From Unio delphinus (taxonomy: Eukaryota > Mollusca > Bivalvia > Unionida > Unionidae), in the NCBI GenBank assembly GCA_029339505.1, contig JAQISU010000071.1, positions 682,001 to 746,000 of the forward strand: a DNA stretch of 64,000 nt. The letters are read 5' to 3'. Shown piece by piece: positions 22,858-38,900 of this stretch. The translations under genes and the position numbers were made by a program. Under the pieces are notes generated by a model. The model did no database searches. It was not told where the DNA came from and saw only the letters and a list, made by a program, of their open reading frames with translations. How positions within the stretch are numbered: the stretch's first letter is position 1; each line of letters starts with the position of its first letter.

Positions 22858-25800
22858 TAACGAAGTTTGAAACATCTGTATTCAACCACATCAACGTGTA
22901 TATATGTATCTCAATTGATCTAGCACGATGTAATTTGGTTTCGATCTACAGATATATCTCCAAACGCAATCTTACATGTTGTCAGATTTATCTTGATGTA
23001 GTTTTTTATAGGTATATAGATACGTCTTCACGTAGATGGAAATACTTAGATATATATACGACTACGTAAATAGTCAGATATAGATGTAATATTCATGTAA
23101 AGAGTGAATCTAGCTGAATTGGAAAACATCGACAAAGATAGTTGTATTTTGATTGAAATATCTCAATGTATTTTGTTTAATGTGGATAGTTATAGCTATG
23201 TGTAGGTGGATATATAATGAGAGATGCAGCTTAACTAATATGGAGTAATCTGATATCAGACATCTCAACTTTGATAGCTGAATCTCGATTGATATAGAAC
23301 TATGTGATTTGGATGCCGGCTATAGATATGTCACCAGACATAAGCTTACATGTTGTCAGATTTATCTTCATGTAGTTTGACATACGTATATCGATACATC
23401 TTCACGAAGATGGAATAATGTCGTGATCTATGAGTCTGCGTAGATTGTCATATGTAGATAGATTTGTCCCCAAGAATGTGAATCTATCTGAATTGAACCT
23501 CCGCAACGTATATAACTATATTATGATTGAAATATCTCGATCTGTTCTAGTAAATATGGATAGTTATAGTTATGTGCTGTTGGATATGTGTTGAGATCAG
23601 CATGATAACGAAGCTTGAAACGTCTGTATTCAAACCACATCAACGTTTATATATGTATCCGGATTGATATACCCCGATTTAATTTGGTTTCGGTCTACAG
23701 ATATATCTCCAAACCTAAGCTTACATGTTGTCAGATTTATCTTCATGTAGTTTGACAAACGTATATCGATACATCTGCACGAAGATGGAATAATGTAGAT
23801 ATCTATCAGTCTACGTAGATTGTCATATGTAGATAGATTTATCCCCAATAATGTGAATCTGTCTGAATTGAAGCACCGCAACGTATATAACTATATTTGG
23901 ATTGAAATATCTCGATCTGTACTAGTAAATATGGATAGTTATAGTTATGTGCTGTTGAATATGTGTTGAGATAAGCATGATAACGAAGCTTGAAACATCT
24001 GTATTCAAACCACATCAACGTTTATATATGTATCTCGATTCATATACCACGACTTAATTTCTTTTCGGTCTACAGATATATCTCCAAACGTAAGCTTACA
24101 TGTTGTCAGATTTATCTTCATGTAGTTTGACAAACGTATATCGATACATCTGCACGAAGATGGAATAATGTAGATATCTATCAGTCTACGTAGATTGTCA
24201 TATAAAGATAGATTTATCCCCAAGAATGTGAATCTATCTGAATTGAACCACCGCAACGTATATAACTATATTTGGATTGAAATATCTCGAACTGTTCTAG
24301 TAAATATGGATAGTTATAGTTATGTGCTGTTGTATATATGTTGTGATAAGCATGATAACGAAGCCTGAAACATCTGTATTCAAACCACATCAACTGTTAT
24401 ATATGTATCTCGATTGATATACCACGATTCAATTTGGTTTCGGTCTAAAGATATATATCCAAACGTAAGCTTACAAGTTTTCAGATTTATCTTCATGAAG
24501 TTTGACATACGTATATCGATACATCTTCACGAAGATGGAATAATGTCGTGATCTATGAGTCTGCGTAGATTGTCATATGTAGATAGATTTATCCCCAAGA
24601 ATGTGAATCTGTCTGAATTGAAGCACCGCAACGTATATAACTATATTTGGATTGAAATATCTCGATCTGTACTGGTAAATATGGATAGTTATAGTTATGT
24701 GCTGTTGAATATGTGTTGAGATAAGCATGATAACGAAGCTTGAAACATCTGTATTCAAACCACATCAACGTTTATATATGTAGCTCGATTCATATACCAC
24801 GACTTAATTTCTTTTCGGTCTACAGATATATCTCCAAACGTAAGCTTACATGTTGTCAGATTTATCTTCATGTAGTTTGACATACGTATATCGATACATC
24901 TGCACGAAGATGGAATAATGTAGATATCTATCAGTCTACGTAGATTGTCATATGTAGATAGATTTATCCCCAAGAATGTGAATCTATCTGAATTGAACAC
25001 CACAACGTATATAACTATATTTGGACTGAAATATCTCGAACTGTTCTAGTAAATATGGATAGTTATAGTTATGTGCTGTTGGATATGTGTTGTGATAAGC
25101 ATGATAACAAAGCCTGAAACATCTGTATTCAAACCACATCAACGGTTATATATGTATCTCGATTGATATACCACGATTCAATTTGGTTTCGGTCTACAGA
25201 TATATCTCCAAACATAAGCTTACAAGTTTTCAGATTTATCTTCATGTAGTTTGACATACGTATATCGATACATCTTCACGAAGATGGAATAATGTAGAGA
25301 TCTATCAGTCTACGTAGATTGTCATATGTAGATAGATTTATCCCCAAGAATGTGAATCTATCTGAATTGAACAACATCAATATATATAACTATATTTGGA
25401 TTGAAATATCTCGATCTTTCCTAGTAAATATGGATAGTTATAGTTATGTGCTGTTGGATATGTGTTGAGATTCGCATGATAACGAAGCTTAAAACATCTG
25501 TATTCAAACCACATCAACGTTTATATATTTATCTTGATTGATATACAACGATTTAATTTGGTTTCGGTCTACAGATATATCTCCAAACGTAAGCTTACAT
25601 GTTGTCAGATTTATCTTCATGTAGTTTGACATACGTATATCGATACATCTTCACGAAGATGGAATAATGTAGATATCTATCAGTCTACGTAGATTGTCAT
25701 ATGTAAATAGATTTATCCCCAAGAATGTGAATCTATCTGAATTGAAGAAACGCAACGTATATAACTATATTTGGATTGAAATATCTCGATCTGTTCTAGT

Positions 25801-26979
25801 AAATATGGATAGTTATAGTTATGTGCTTTTGAATATGTGTTGAGATAAGCATGATAACGAAGCTTGAAACATCTGCATTCAAACCACATCAACGTTTATA
25901 TATGTATCTCGATTCATATACCACGACTTAATTTCTTTTCGGTCTACAGATATATCTCCAAACGTAAGCTTACATGTTGTCAGATTTATCTTCATGAAGT
26001 TTGACATTCGTATATCGATACATCTTCACGAAGATGGAACAATGTAGTAATCTTTCAGTTTACCTAGATTGTCATATGTAGATAGATTTGTCCCCAAGAA
26101 TGTGAATCTATCTGAATTGAACCTCCGCAACGTATATAACTATATTATGATTGAAATATCTCGATCTGTTCTAGTAAATATGGATAGTTATAGTTATGTG
26201 CTGTTGGATATGTGTTGAGATCAGCATGATAACGAAGCTTGAAACATCTGTATTCAAACCACATCAACGTTTATATATGTATCCGGATTGATATACCACG
26301 ATTTAATTTGGTTTCGGTCTACAGATATATCTCCAAACCTAAGCTTACATGTTGTCAGATTTATCTTCATGTAGTTTGACAAACGTATATCGATAAATCT
26401 GCACGAAGATGGAATAATGTAGATATCTATCAGTCTACGTAGATTGTCATATGTAGATAGATTTATCCCCAATAATGTGAATCTATCTGAATTGAACCAC
26501 AGCAACGTATATAACTATATTTGGATTGAAATATCTCGAACTGTTCTAGTAAATATGGATAGTTATAGTTATGTGCTGTTGGATATGTGTTATGATAAGC
26601 ATGATAAAGAAGCCTGAAACATCTATATTCAAACCACATCAACGGTTATATATGTATCTCGATTGATATACCACGATTCAATTTGGTTTCGGTCTAAAGA
26701 TATATATCCAAACGTAAGCTTACAAGTTTTCAGATTTATCTTCATGAAGTTTGACATACGTATATCGATACATCGTCACGAAGATGGAATAATGTAGAGA
26801 TCTATCAGTCTACGTAGATTGTCATATGTAGATAGATTTATCCCCAAGAATGTGAATCTATCTGAATTGAACCATCGCAACGTATATAACTATATTTGGA
26901 TTGAAATATCTTTATCTCTTCTGGTAAATATGGATAGTTATAGCTGTCTGATATTGGATATATGTTGCGATAAGCATGA
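22858..26979 (+). repeat. HOR copy 7, 11-mer with the same order as copy 2
   Basis: Monomer starts are 22858, 23231, 23606, 23981, 24356, 24731, 25105, 25480, 25855, 26230 and 26605. Order and hybrids match copy 2, about 18.7 kb upstream. Private changes include CATATAAAG for CATATGTAG near 24200, GAAGAAACGC near 25745 and GTGCTTTTG near 25825. Confidence 0.92.
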
Positions 26980-29900
26980 TAACGAAGTTTGAAACATCTG
27001 TATTCAACCACATCAACGTGTATATATGTATCTCAATTGATCTAGCACGATGTAATTTGGTTTCGATCTACAGATATATCTCCAAACGCAATCTTACATG
27101 TTGTCAGATTTATCTTGATGTAGTTTTTTATAGGTATATAGATACGTCTCCACGTAGATGGAAATACTTAGATATATATACGACTACGTAAATAGTCAGA
27201 TATAGATGTAATATTCATGTAAAGAGTGAATCTAGCTGAATTGGAAAACATCGACAAAGATAGTTGTATTTTGATTGAAATATCTCAATGTATTTTGTTT
27301 AATGTGGATAGTTATAGCTATGTGTAGGTGGATAGATAATGAGAGATGCAGCTTAACTAATATGGAGTAATCTGATATCAGACATCTCAACTTTGATAGC
27401 TGAATCTCGATTGATATAGAACTATGTGATTTGGATGCCGGCTATAGATATGTCACCAGACATAAGCTTACATGTTGTCAGATTTATCTTCATGTAGTTT
27501 GACATACGTATATCGATACATCTTCACGAAGATGGAATAATGTCGTGATCTATGAGTCTGCGTAGATTGTCATATGTAGATAGATTTGTCCCCAAGAATG
27601 TGAATCTATCTGAATTGAACCTCCGCAACGTATATAACTATATTATGATTGAAATATCTCGATCTGTTCTAGTAAATATGGATAGTTATAGTTATGTGCT
27701 GTTGGATATGTGTTGAGATCAGCATGATAACGAAGCTTGAAACGTCTGTATTCAAACCACATCAACGTTTATATATGTATCCGGATTGATATACCCCGAT
27801 TTAATTTGGTTTCGGTCCACAGATATATCTCCAAACCTAAGCTTACATGTTGTCAGATTTATCTTCATGTAGTTTGACAAACGTATATCGATACATCTGC
27901 ACGAAGATGGAATAATGTAGATATCTATCAGTCTACGTAGATTGTCATATGTAGATAGATTTATCCCCAAGAATGTGAATCTATCTGAATTGAACCACCG
28001 CAACGTATATAACTATATTTGGATTGAAATATCTCGAACTGTTCTAGTAAATATGGATAGTTATAGTTATGTGCTGTTGTATATATGTTGTGATAAGCAT
28101 GATAACGAAGCCTGAAACATCTGTATTCAAACCACATCAACTGTTATATATGTATCTCGATTGATATACCACGATTCAATTTGGTTTCGGTCTAAAGATA
28201 TATATCCAAACGTAAGCTTACAAGTTTTCAGATTTATCTTCATGAAGTTTGACATACGTATATCGATACATCTTCACGAAGTTGGAATAATGTCGTGATC
28301 TATGAGTCTGCGTAGATTGTCATATGTAGATAGATTTATCCCCAAGAATGTGAATCTGTCTGAATTGAAGCACCGCAACGTATATAACTATATTTGGATT
28401 GAAATATCTCGATCTGTACTGGTAAATATGGATAGTTATAGTTATGTGCTGTTGAATATGTGTTGAGATAAGCATGATAACGAAGCTTGAAACATCTGTA
28501 TTCAAACCACATCAACGTTTATATATGTAGCTCGATTCATATACCCCGATTTAATTTGGTTTCGGTCTACAGATATATCTCCAAACGTAAGCTTACATGT
28601 TGTCAGATTTATCTTCATGTAGTTTGACATACGTATATCGATACATCTGCACGAAGATGGAATAATGTAGATATCTATCAATCTACGTAGATTGTCATAT
28701 GTAGATAGATTTATCCCCAAGAATGTGAATCTATCTGAATTGAACACCACAACGTATATAACTATATTTGGACTGAAATATCTCGAACTGTTCTAGTAAA
28801 TATGGATAGTTATAGTTATGTGCTGTTGGATATGTGTTGTGATAAGCATGATAACAAAGCCTGAAACATCTGTATTCAAACCACATCAACGGTTATATAT
28901 GTATCTCGATTGATATACCACGATTCAATTTGGTTTCGGTCTACAGATATATCTCCAAACATAAGCTTACAAGTTTTCAGATTTATCTTCATGTAGTTTG
29001 ACATACGTATATCGATACATCTTCACGAAGATGGAATAATGTAGAGATCTATCAGTCTACGTAGATTGTCATATGTAGATAGATTTATCCCCAAGAATGT
29101 GAATCTATCTGAATTGAACAACATCAATATATATAACTATATTTGGATTGAAATATCTCGATCTTTCCTAGTAAATATGGATAGTTATAGTTATGTGCTG
29201 TTGGATATGTGTTGAGATTCGCATGATAACGAAGCTTGAAACATCTGTATTCAAACCACATCAACGTTTATATATTTATCTTGATTGATATACAACGATT
29301 TAATTTGGTTTCGGTCTACAGATATATCTCCAAACGTAAGCTTACATGTTGTCAGATTTATCTTCATGTAGTTTGACATACGTATATCGATACATCTTCA
29401 CGAAGATGGAATAATGTAGATATCTATCAGTCTACGTAGATTGTCATATGTAAATAGATTTATCCCCAAGAATGTGAATCTATCTGAATTGAAGCAACGC
29501 AACGTATATAACTATATTTGGATTGAAATATCTCGATCTGTTCTAGTAAATATGGATAGTTATAGTTATGTGCTGTTGAATATGTGTTGAGATAAGCATG
29601 ATAACGAAGCTTGAAACATCTGCATTCAAACCACATCAACGTTTATATATGTATCTCGATTCATATACCACGACTTAATTTCTTTTCGGTCTACAGATAT
29701 ATCTCCAAACGTAAGCTTACATGTTGTCAGATTTATCTTCATGAAGTTTGACATTCGTATATCGATACATCTTCACGAAGATGGAACAATGTAGTAATCG
29801 TTCAGTCTACCTAGATTGTCATATGTAGATAGATTTGTCCCCAAGAATGTGAATCTATCTGAATTGAACCACAGTAACGTATATAACTATATTTGGATTG

Positions 29901-30351
29901 AAATATCTCGAACTGTTCTAGTAAATATGGATAGTTATAGTTATGTGCTGTTGGATATGTGTTGTGATAAGCATGATAAAGAAGCCTGAAACATCTATAT
30001 TCAAACCACATCAACGGTTATATATGTATCTCGATTGATATACCACGATTCAATTTGGTTTCGGTCTAAAGATATATATCCAAACGTAAGCTTACAAGTT
30101 TTCAGATTTATCTTCATGAAGTTTGACATACGTATATCGATACATCGTCACGAAGATGGAATAATGTAGAGATCTATCAGTCTACGTAGATTGTCATATG
30201 TAGATAGATTTATCCCCAAGAATGTGAATCTATCTGAATTGAACCATCGCAACGTATATAACTATATTTGGATTGAAATATCTTTATCTCTTCTGGTAAA
30301 TATGGATAGTTATAGCTGTCTGATATTGGATATATGTTGAGATTAGCATGA
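26980..30351 (+). repeat. HOR copy 8, 9-mer: A-B-C-D-E-F-G-(H/I)-J
   Basis: Monomer starts are 26980, 27353, 27728, 28103, 28478, 28852, 29227, 29602 and 29977. The monomer at 29602 begins as H and ends as I, removing one monomer. C and E carry the same rare variants as copy 1. Confidence 0.92.
29602..29976 (+). repeat. Hybrid monomer H/I (copy 8; similar at 46464 in copy 13)
   Basis: H markers run through CTGCATTC, GACATTCG, GGAACAATG, CTACCTAG and TTTGTCCCC. Then the I markers CCACAGTAACG, TTTGGATTG and GTTGTGATAAG follow. The switch falls in the ~20 bp before CCACAG. Net loss of one monomer. Confidence 0.84.
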
Positions 30352-32974
30352 TAACGAAGTTTGAAACATCTGTATTCAACCACATCAACGTGTATATATG
30401 TATCTCAATTGATCTAGCACGATGTAATTTGGTTTCGATCTACAGATATATCTCCAAACGCAATCTTACATGTTGTCAGATTTATCTTGATGTAGTTTTT
30501 TATAGGTATATAGATACGTCTTCACGTAGATGGAAATACTTAGATATATATACGACTACGTAAATAGTCAGATATAGATGTAATATTCATGTAAAGAGTG
30601 AATCTAGCTGAATTGGAAAACATCGACAAAGATAGTTGTATTTTGATTGAAATATCTCAATGTATTTTGTTTAATGTGGATAGTTATAGCTATGTGTAGG
30701 TGGATATATAATGAGAGATGCAGCTTAACTAATATGGAGTAATCTGATATCAGACATCTCAACTTTGATAGCTGAATCTCGATTGATATAGAACTATGTG
30801 ATTTGGATGCCGGCTATAGATATGTCACCAGACATAAGCTTACATGTTGTCAGATTTATCTTCATGTAGTTTGACATACGTATATCGATACATCTTCACG
30901 AAGATGGAATAATGTCGTGATCTATGAGTCTGCGTAGATTGTCATATGTAGATAGATTTGTCCCCAAGAATGTGAATCTATCTGAATTGAAGCACCGCAA
31001 CGTATATAACTATATTATGATTGAAATATCTCGATCTGTTCTAGTAAATATGGATAGTTATAGTTATGTGCTGTTGGATATGTGTTGAGATCAGCATGAT
31101 AACGAAGCTTGAAATGTCTGTATTCAAACCACATCAACGTTTATATATGTATCCGGATTGATATACCCCGATTTAATTTGGTTTCGGTCTACAGATATAT
31201 CTCCAAACCTAAGCTTACATGTTGTCAGATTTATCTTCATGTAGTTTGACAAACGTATATCGATACATCTGCACGAAGATGGAATAATGTAGATATCTAT
31301 CAGTCTACGTAGATTGTCATATGTAGATAGATTTATCCCCAATAATGTGAATCTGTCTGAATTGAAGCACCGCAACGTATATAACTATATTTGGATTGAA
31401 ATATCTCGATCTGTACTAGTAAATATGGATAGTTATAGTTATGTGCTGTTGAATATGTGTTGAGATAAGCATGATAACGAAGCTTGAAACATCTGTATTC
31501 AAACCACATCAACGTTTATATATGTATCTCGATTCATATACCACGACTTAATTTCTTTTCGGTCTACAGATATATCTCCAAACGTAAGCTTACATGTTGT
31601 CAGATTTATCTTCATGTAGTTTGACATACGTATATCGATACATCTTCACGAAGATGGAATAATGTAGATATCTATCAGTCTACGTAGATTGTCATATGTA
31701 AATAGATTTATCCCCAAGAATGTGAATCTATCTGAATTGAAGCAACGCAACGTATATAACTATATTTTGATTGAAATATCTCGATCTGTTCTAGTAAATA
31801 TGGATAGTTATAGTTATGTGCTGTTGAATATGTGTTGTGATAAGCATGATAACGAAGCTTGAAACATCTGCATTCAAACCACATCAACGTTTATATATGT
31901 ATCTCGATTCATATACCACGACTTAATTTCTTTTCGGTCTACAGATATATCTCCAAACGTAAGCTTACATGTTGTCAGATTTATCTTCATGAAGTTTGAC
32001 ATTCGTATATCGATACATCTTCACGAAGATGGAACAATGTAGTAATCTTTCAGTCTACCTAGATTGTCATATGTAGATAGATTTGTCCCCAAGAATGTGA
32101 ATCTATCTGAATTGAACCTCCGCAACGTATATAACTATATTATGATTGAAATATCTCGATCTGTTCTAGTAAATATGGATAGTTATAGTTATGTGCTGTT
32201 GGATATGTGTTGAGATCAGCATGATAACGAAGCTTGAAACATCTGTATTCAAACCACATCAACGTTTATATATGTATCCGGATTGATATACCACGATTTA
32301 ATTTGGTTTCGGTCTACAGATATATCTCCAAACCTAAGCTTACATGTTGTCAGATTTATCTTCATGTAGTTTGACAAACGTATATCGATACATCTGCACG
32401 AAGATGGAATAATGTAGATATCTATCAGTCTACGTAGATTGTCATATGTAGATAGATTTATCCCCAATAATGTGAATCTATCTGAATTGAACCACAGCAA
32501 CGTATATAACTATATTTGGATTGAAATATCTCGAACTGTTCTAGTAAATATGGATAGTTATAGTTATGTGCTGTTGGATATGTGTTGTGATAAGCATGAT
32601 AAAGAAGCCTGAAACATCTATATTCAAACCACATCAACGGTTATATATGTATCTCGATTGATATACCACGATTCAATTTGGTTTCGGTCTAAAGATATAT
32701 ATCCAAACGTAAGCTTACAAGTTTTCAGATTTATCTTCATGAAGTTTGACATACGTATATCGATACATCGTCACGAAGATGGAATAATGTAGAGATCTAT
32801 CAGTCTACGTAGATTGTCATATGTAGATAGATTTATCCCCAATAATGTGAATCTATCTGAATTGAACCATCGCAACGTATATAACTATATTTGGATTGAA
32901 ATATCTTTATCTCTTCTGGTAAATATGGATAGTTATAGCTGTCTGATATTGGATATATGTTGAGATAAGCATGA
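30352..32974 (+). repeat. HOR copy 9, 7-mer: A-B-(C/D)-(EH/G)-H-I-J
   Basis: Monomer starts are 30352, 30725, 31100, 31475, 31850, 32225 and 32600. D, E, F and most of G are replaced by two hybrid monomers. It has the same plan as copies 15 and 16, and the AATAATG variant in J near 32842 is shared with copies 14-16. Confidence 0.92.
31475..31849 (+). repeat. Hybrid monomer E/H-like to G (copy 9; similar at 50585 and 53208)
   Basis: Same 5' part as the EH/C hybrid, but the 3' part is G-like (GACATACG, GTAAATAGATT, GAAGCAACGC) with a private ATATTTTGATTG and a tail GTTGTGATAAG. Together with the upstream C/D hybrid it replaces C to G, giving the 7-mer HOR. Confidence 0.82.
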
Positions 32975-35972
32975 TAACGAAGTTTGAAACATCTGTATTC
33001 AACCACATCAACGTGTATATATGTATCTCAATTGATCTAGCACGATGTAATTTGGTTTCGATCTACAGATATATCTCCAAACGCAATCTTACATGTTGTC
33101 AGATTTATCTTGATGTAGTTTTTTATAGGTATATAGATACGTCTTCACGTAGATGGAAATACTTAGATATATATACGACTACGTAAATAGTCAGATATAG
33201 ATGTAATATTCATGTAAAGAGTGAATCTAGCTGAATTGGAAAACATCGACAAAGATAGTTGTATTTTGATTGAAATATCTCAATGTATTTTGTTTAATGT
33301 GGATAGTTATAGCTATGTGTAGGTGGATATATAATGAGAGATGCAGCTTAACTAATATGGAGTAATCTGATATCAGACATCTCAACTTTGATAGCTGAAT
33401 CTCGATTGATATAGAACTATGTGATTTGGATGCCGGCTATAGATATGTCACCAGACATAAGCTTACATGTTGTCAGATTTATCTTCATGTAGTTTGACAT
33501 ACGTATATCGATACATCTTCACGAAGATGGAATAATGTCGTGATCTATGAGTCTGCGTAGATTGTCATATGTAGATAGATTTGTCCCCAAGAATGTGAAT
33601 CTATCTGAATTGAAGCACCGCAACGTATATAACTATATTATGATTGAAATATCTCGATCTGTTCTAGTAAATATGGATAGTTATAGTTATGTGCTGTTAG
33701 ATATGTGTTGAGATCAGCATGATAACGAAGCTTGAAACGTCTGTATTCAAACCACATCAACGTTTATATATGTATCCGGATTGATATACCCCGATTTAAT
33801 TTGGTATCGGTCTACAGATATATCTCCGAACCTAAGCTTACATGTTGTCAGATTTATCTTCATGTAGTTTGACAAACGTATATCGATACATCTGCACGAA
33901 GATGGAATAATGTAGATATCTATCAGTCTACGTAGATTGTCATATGTAGATAGATTTATCCCCAAGAATGTGAATCTATCTGAATTGAACCACCGCAACG
34001 TATATAACTATATTTGGATTGAAATATCTCGAACTGTTCTAGTAAATATGGATAGTTATAGTTATGTGCTGTTGTATATATGTTGTGATAAGCATGATAA
34101 CGAAGCCTGAAACATCTGTATTCAAACCACATCAACTGTTATATATGTATCTCGATTGATATACCACGATTCAATTTGGTTTCGGTCTAAAGATATATTT
34201 CCAAACGTAAGCTTACAAGTTTTCAGATTTATCTTCATGAAGATTGACATACGTATATCGATACATCTTCACGAAGATGGAATAATGTCGTGATCTATGA
34301 GTCTGCGTAGATTGTCATATGTAGATAGATTTATCCCCAAGAATGTGAATCTGTCTGAATTGAAGCACCGCAACGTATATAACTATATTTGGATTGAAAT
34401 ATCTCGATCTGTACTGGTAAATATGGATAGTTATAGTTATGTGCTGTTGAATATGTGTTGAGATAAGCATGATAACGAAGCTTGAAACATCTGTATTCAA
34501 ACCACATCAACGTTTATATATGTAGCTCGATTCATATACCACGACTTAATTTCTTTTCGGTCTACAGATATATCTCCAAACGTAAGCTTACATGTTGTCA
34601 GATTTATCTTCATGTAGTTTGACATACGTATATCGATACATCTGCACGAAGATGGAATAATGTAGATATCTATCAGTCTACGTAGATTGTCATATGTAGA
34701 TAGATTTATCCCCAAGAATGTGAATCTATCTGAATTGAAGCACCGCAACGTATATAACTATATTTGGACTGAAATATCTCGAACTGTTCTAGTAAATATG
34801 GATAGTTATAGTTATGTGCTGTTGGATATGTGTTGTGATAAGCATGATAACGAAGCTTGAAACATCTGCATTCAAACCACATCAACGTTTATATATGTAT
34901 CTCGATTCATATACCACGACTTAATTTCTTTTCGGTCTACAGATATATCTCCAAACGTAAGCTTACATGTTGTCAGATTTATCTTCATGAAGTTTGACAT
35001 TCGTATATCAATACATCTTCACGAAGATGGAACAATGTAGTAATCTTTCAGTCTACCTAGATTGTCATATGTAGATAGATTTGTCCCCAAGAATGTGAAT
35101 CTATCTGAATTGAACCTCCGCAACGTATATAACTATATTATGATTGAAATATCTCGATCTGTTCTAGTAAATATGGATAGTTATAGTTATGTGCTGTTGG
35201 ATATGTGTTGAGATCAGCATGATAACGAAGCTTGAAACATCTGTATTCAAACCACATCAACGTTTATATATGTATCCGGATTGATATACCACGATTTAAT
35301 TTGGTTTCGGTCTACAGATATATCTCCAAACCTAAGCTTACATGTTGTCAGATTTATCTTCATGTAGTTTGACAAACGTATATCGATACATCTGCACGAA
35401 GATGGAATAATGTAGATATCTATCAGTCTACGTAGATTGTCATATGTAGATAGATTTATCCCCAATAATGTGAATCTATCTGAATTGAACCACAGCAACG
35501 TATATAACTATATTTGGATTGAAATATCTCGAACTGTTCTAGTAAATATGGATAGTTATAGTTATGTGCTGTTGGATATGTGTTGTGATAAGCATGATAA
35601 AGAAGCCTGAAACATCTATATTCAAACCACATCAACGGTTATATATGTATCTCGATTGATATACCACGATTCAATTTGGTTTCGGTCTAAAGATATATAT
35701 CCAAACGTAAGCTTACAAGTTTTCAGATTTATCTTCATGAAGTTTGACATACGTATATCGATACATCGTCACGAAGATGGAATAATGTAGAGATCTATCA
35801 GTCTACGTAGATTGTCATATGTAGATAGATTTATCCCCAAGAATGTGAATCTATCTGAATTGAACCATCGTAACGTATATAACTATATTTGGATTGAAAT
35901 ATCTTTATCTCTTCTGGTAAATATGGATAGTTATAGCTGTCTGATATTGGATATATGTTGAGATAAGCATGA
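32975..35972 (+). repeat. HOR copy 10, 8-mer: A-B-C-D-E'-H-I-J
   Basis: Monomer starts are 32975, 33348, 33723, 34098, 34473, 34848, 35223 and 35598. F and G are absent and E' is followed directly by H. C carries a rare linked set (GGTATCGG, CTCCGAACC, and GTTAGATATG just upstream), which reappears only in copy 17. Confidence 0.91.
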
Positions 35973-38900
35973 TAACGAAGTTTGAAACATCTGTATTCAA
36001 CCACATCAACGTGTATATATGTATCTCAATTGATCTAGCACGATGTAATTTGGTTTCGATCTACAGATATATCTCCAAACGCAATCTTACATGTTGTCAG
36101 ATTTATCTTGATGTAGTTTTTTATAGGTATATAGATACGTCTTCACGTAGATGGAAATACTTAGATATATATACGACTACGTAAATAGTCAGATATAGAT
36201 GTAATATTCATGTAAAGAGTGAATCTAGCTGAATTGGAAAACATCGACAAAGATAGTTGTATTTTGATTGAAATATCTCAATGTATTTTGTTTAATGTGG
36301 ATAGTTATAGCTATGTGTAGGTGGATATATAATGAGAGATGCAGCTTAACTAATATGGAGTAATCTGATATCAGACATCTCAACTTTGATAGCTGAATCT
36401 CGATTGATATAGAACTATGTGATTTGGATGCCGGCTATAGATATGTCACCAGACATAAGCTTACATGTTGTCAGATTTATCTTCATGTAGTTTGACATAC
36501 GTATATCGATACATCTTCACGAAGATGGAATAATGTCGTGATCTATGAGTCTGCGTAGATTGTCATATGTAGATAGATTTGTCCCCAAGAATGTGAATCT
36601 ATCTGAATTGAACCTCCGCAACGTATATAACTATATTATGATTGAAATATCTCGATCTGTTCTAGTAAATATGGATAGTTATAGTTATGTGCTGTTGGAT
36701 ATGTGTTGAGATCAGCATGATAACGAAGCTTGAAACGTCTGTATTCAAACCACATCAACGTTTATATATGTATCCGGATTGATATACCCCGATTTAATTT
36801 GGTTTCGGTCTACAGATATATCTCCAAACCTAAGCTTACATGTTGTCAGATTTATCTTCATGTAGTTTGACAAACGTATATCGATACATCTGCACGAAGA
36901 TGGAATAATGTAGATATCTATCAGTCTACGTAGATTGTCATATGTAGATAGATTTATCCCCAAGAATGTGAATCTATCTGAATTGAACCACCGCAACGTA
37001 TATAACTATATTTGGATTGAAATATCTCGAACTGTTCTAGTAAATATGGATAGTTATAGTTATGTGCTGTTGTATATATGTTGTGATAAGCATGATAACG
37101 AAGCCTGAAACATCTGTATTCAAACCACATCAACTGTTATATATGTATCTCGATTGATATACCACGATTCAATTTGGTTTCGGTCTAAAGATATATATCC
37201 AAACGTAAGCTTACAAGTTTTCAGATTTATCTTCATGAAGTTTGACATACGTATATCGATACATCTTCACGAAGTTGGAATAATGTCGTGATCTATGAGT
37301 CTGCGTAGATTGTCATATGTAGATAGATTTATCCCCAAGAATGTGAATCTGTCTGAATTGAAGCACCGCAACGTATATAACTATATTTGGATTGAAATAT
37401 CTCGATCTGTACTGGTAAATATGGATAGTTATAGTTATGTGCTGTTGAATATGTGTTGAGATAAGCATGATAACGAAGCTTGAAACATCTGTATTCAAAC
37501 CACATCAACGTTTATATATGTAGCTCGATTCATATACCACGATTCAATTTGGTTTCGGTCTACAGATATATCTCCAAACGTAAGCTTACATGTTGTCAGA
37601 TTTATCTTCATGTAGTTTGACATACGTATATCGATACATCTGCACGAAGATGGAATAATGTAGATATCTATCAATCTACGTAGATTGTCATATGTAGATA
37701 GATTTATCCCCAAGAATGTGAATCTATCTGAATTGAACACCACAACGTATATAACTATATTTGGACTGAAATATCTCGAACTGTTCTAGTAAATATGGAT
37801 AGTTATAGTTATGTGCTGTTGGATATGTGTTGTGATAAGCATGATAACAAAGCCTGAAACATCTGTATTCAAACCACATCAACGGTTATATATGTATCTC
37901 GATTGATATACCACGATTCAATTTGGTTTCGGTCTACAGATATATCTCCAAACATAAGCTTACAAGTTTTCAGATTTATCTTCATGTAGTTTGACATACG
38001 TATATCGATACATCTTCACGAAGATGGAATAATGTAGAGATCTATCAGTCTACGTAGATTGTCATATGTAGATAGATTTATCCCCAAGAATGTGAATCTA
38101 TCTGAATTGAACAACATCAATATATATAACTATATTTGGATTGAAATATCTCGATCTTTCCTAGTAAATATGGATAGTTATAGTTATGTGCTGTTGGATA
38201 TGTGTTGAGATTCGCATGATAACGAAGCTTGAAACATCTGTATTCAAACCACATCAACGTTTATATATTTATCTTGATTGATATACAACGATTTAATTTG
38301 GTTTCGGTCTACAGATATATCTCCAAACGTAAGCTTACATGTTGTCAGATTTATCTTCATGTAGTTTGACATACGTATATCGATACATCTTCACGAAGAT
38401 GGAATAATGTAGATATCTATCAGTCTACGTAGATTGTCATATGTAAATAGATTTATCCCCAAGAATGTGAATCTATCTGAATTGAAGCAACGCAACGTAT
38501 ATAACTATATTTGGATTGAAATATCTCGATCTGTTCTAGTAAATATGGATAGTTATAGTTATGTGCTGTTGAATATGTGTTGAGATAAGCATGATAACGA
38601 AGCTTGAAACATCTGCATTCAAACCACATCAACGTTTATATATGTATCTCGATTCATATACCACGACTTAATTTCTTTTCGGTCTACAGATATATCTCCA
38701 AACGTAAGCTTACATGTTGTCAGATTTATCTTCATGAAGTTTGACATTCGTATATCGATACATCTTCACGAAGATGGAACAATGTAGTAATCTTTCAGTC
38801 TACCTAGATTGTCATATGTAGATAGATTTGTCCCCAAGAATGTGAATCTATCTGAATTGAACCTCCGCAACGTATATAACTATATTATGATTGAAATATC

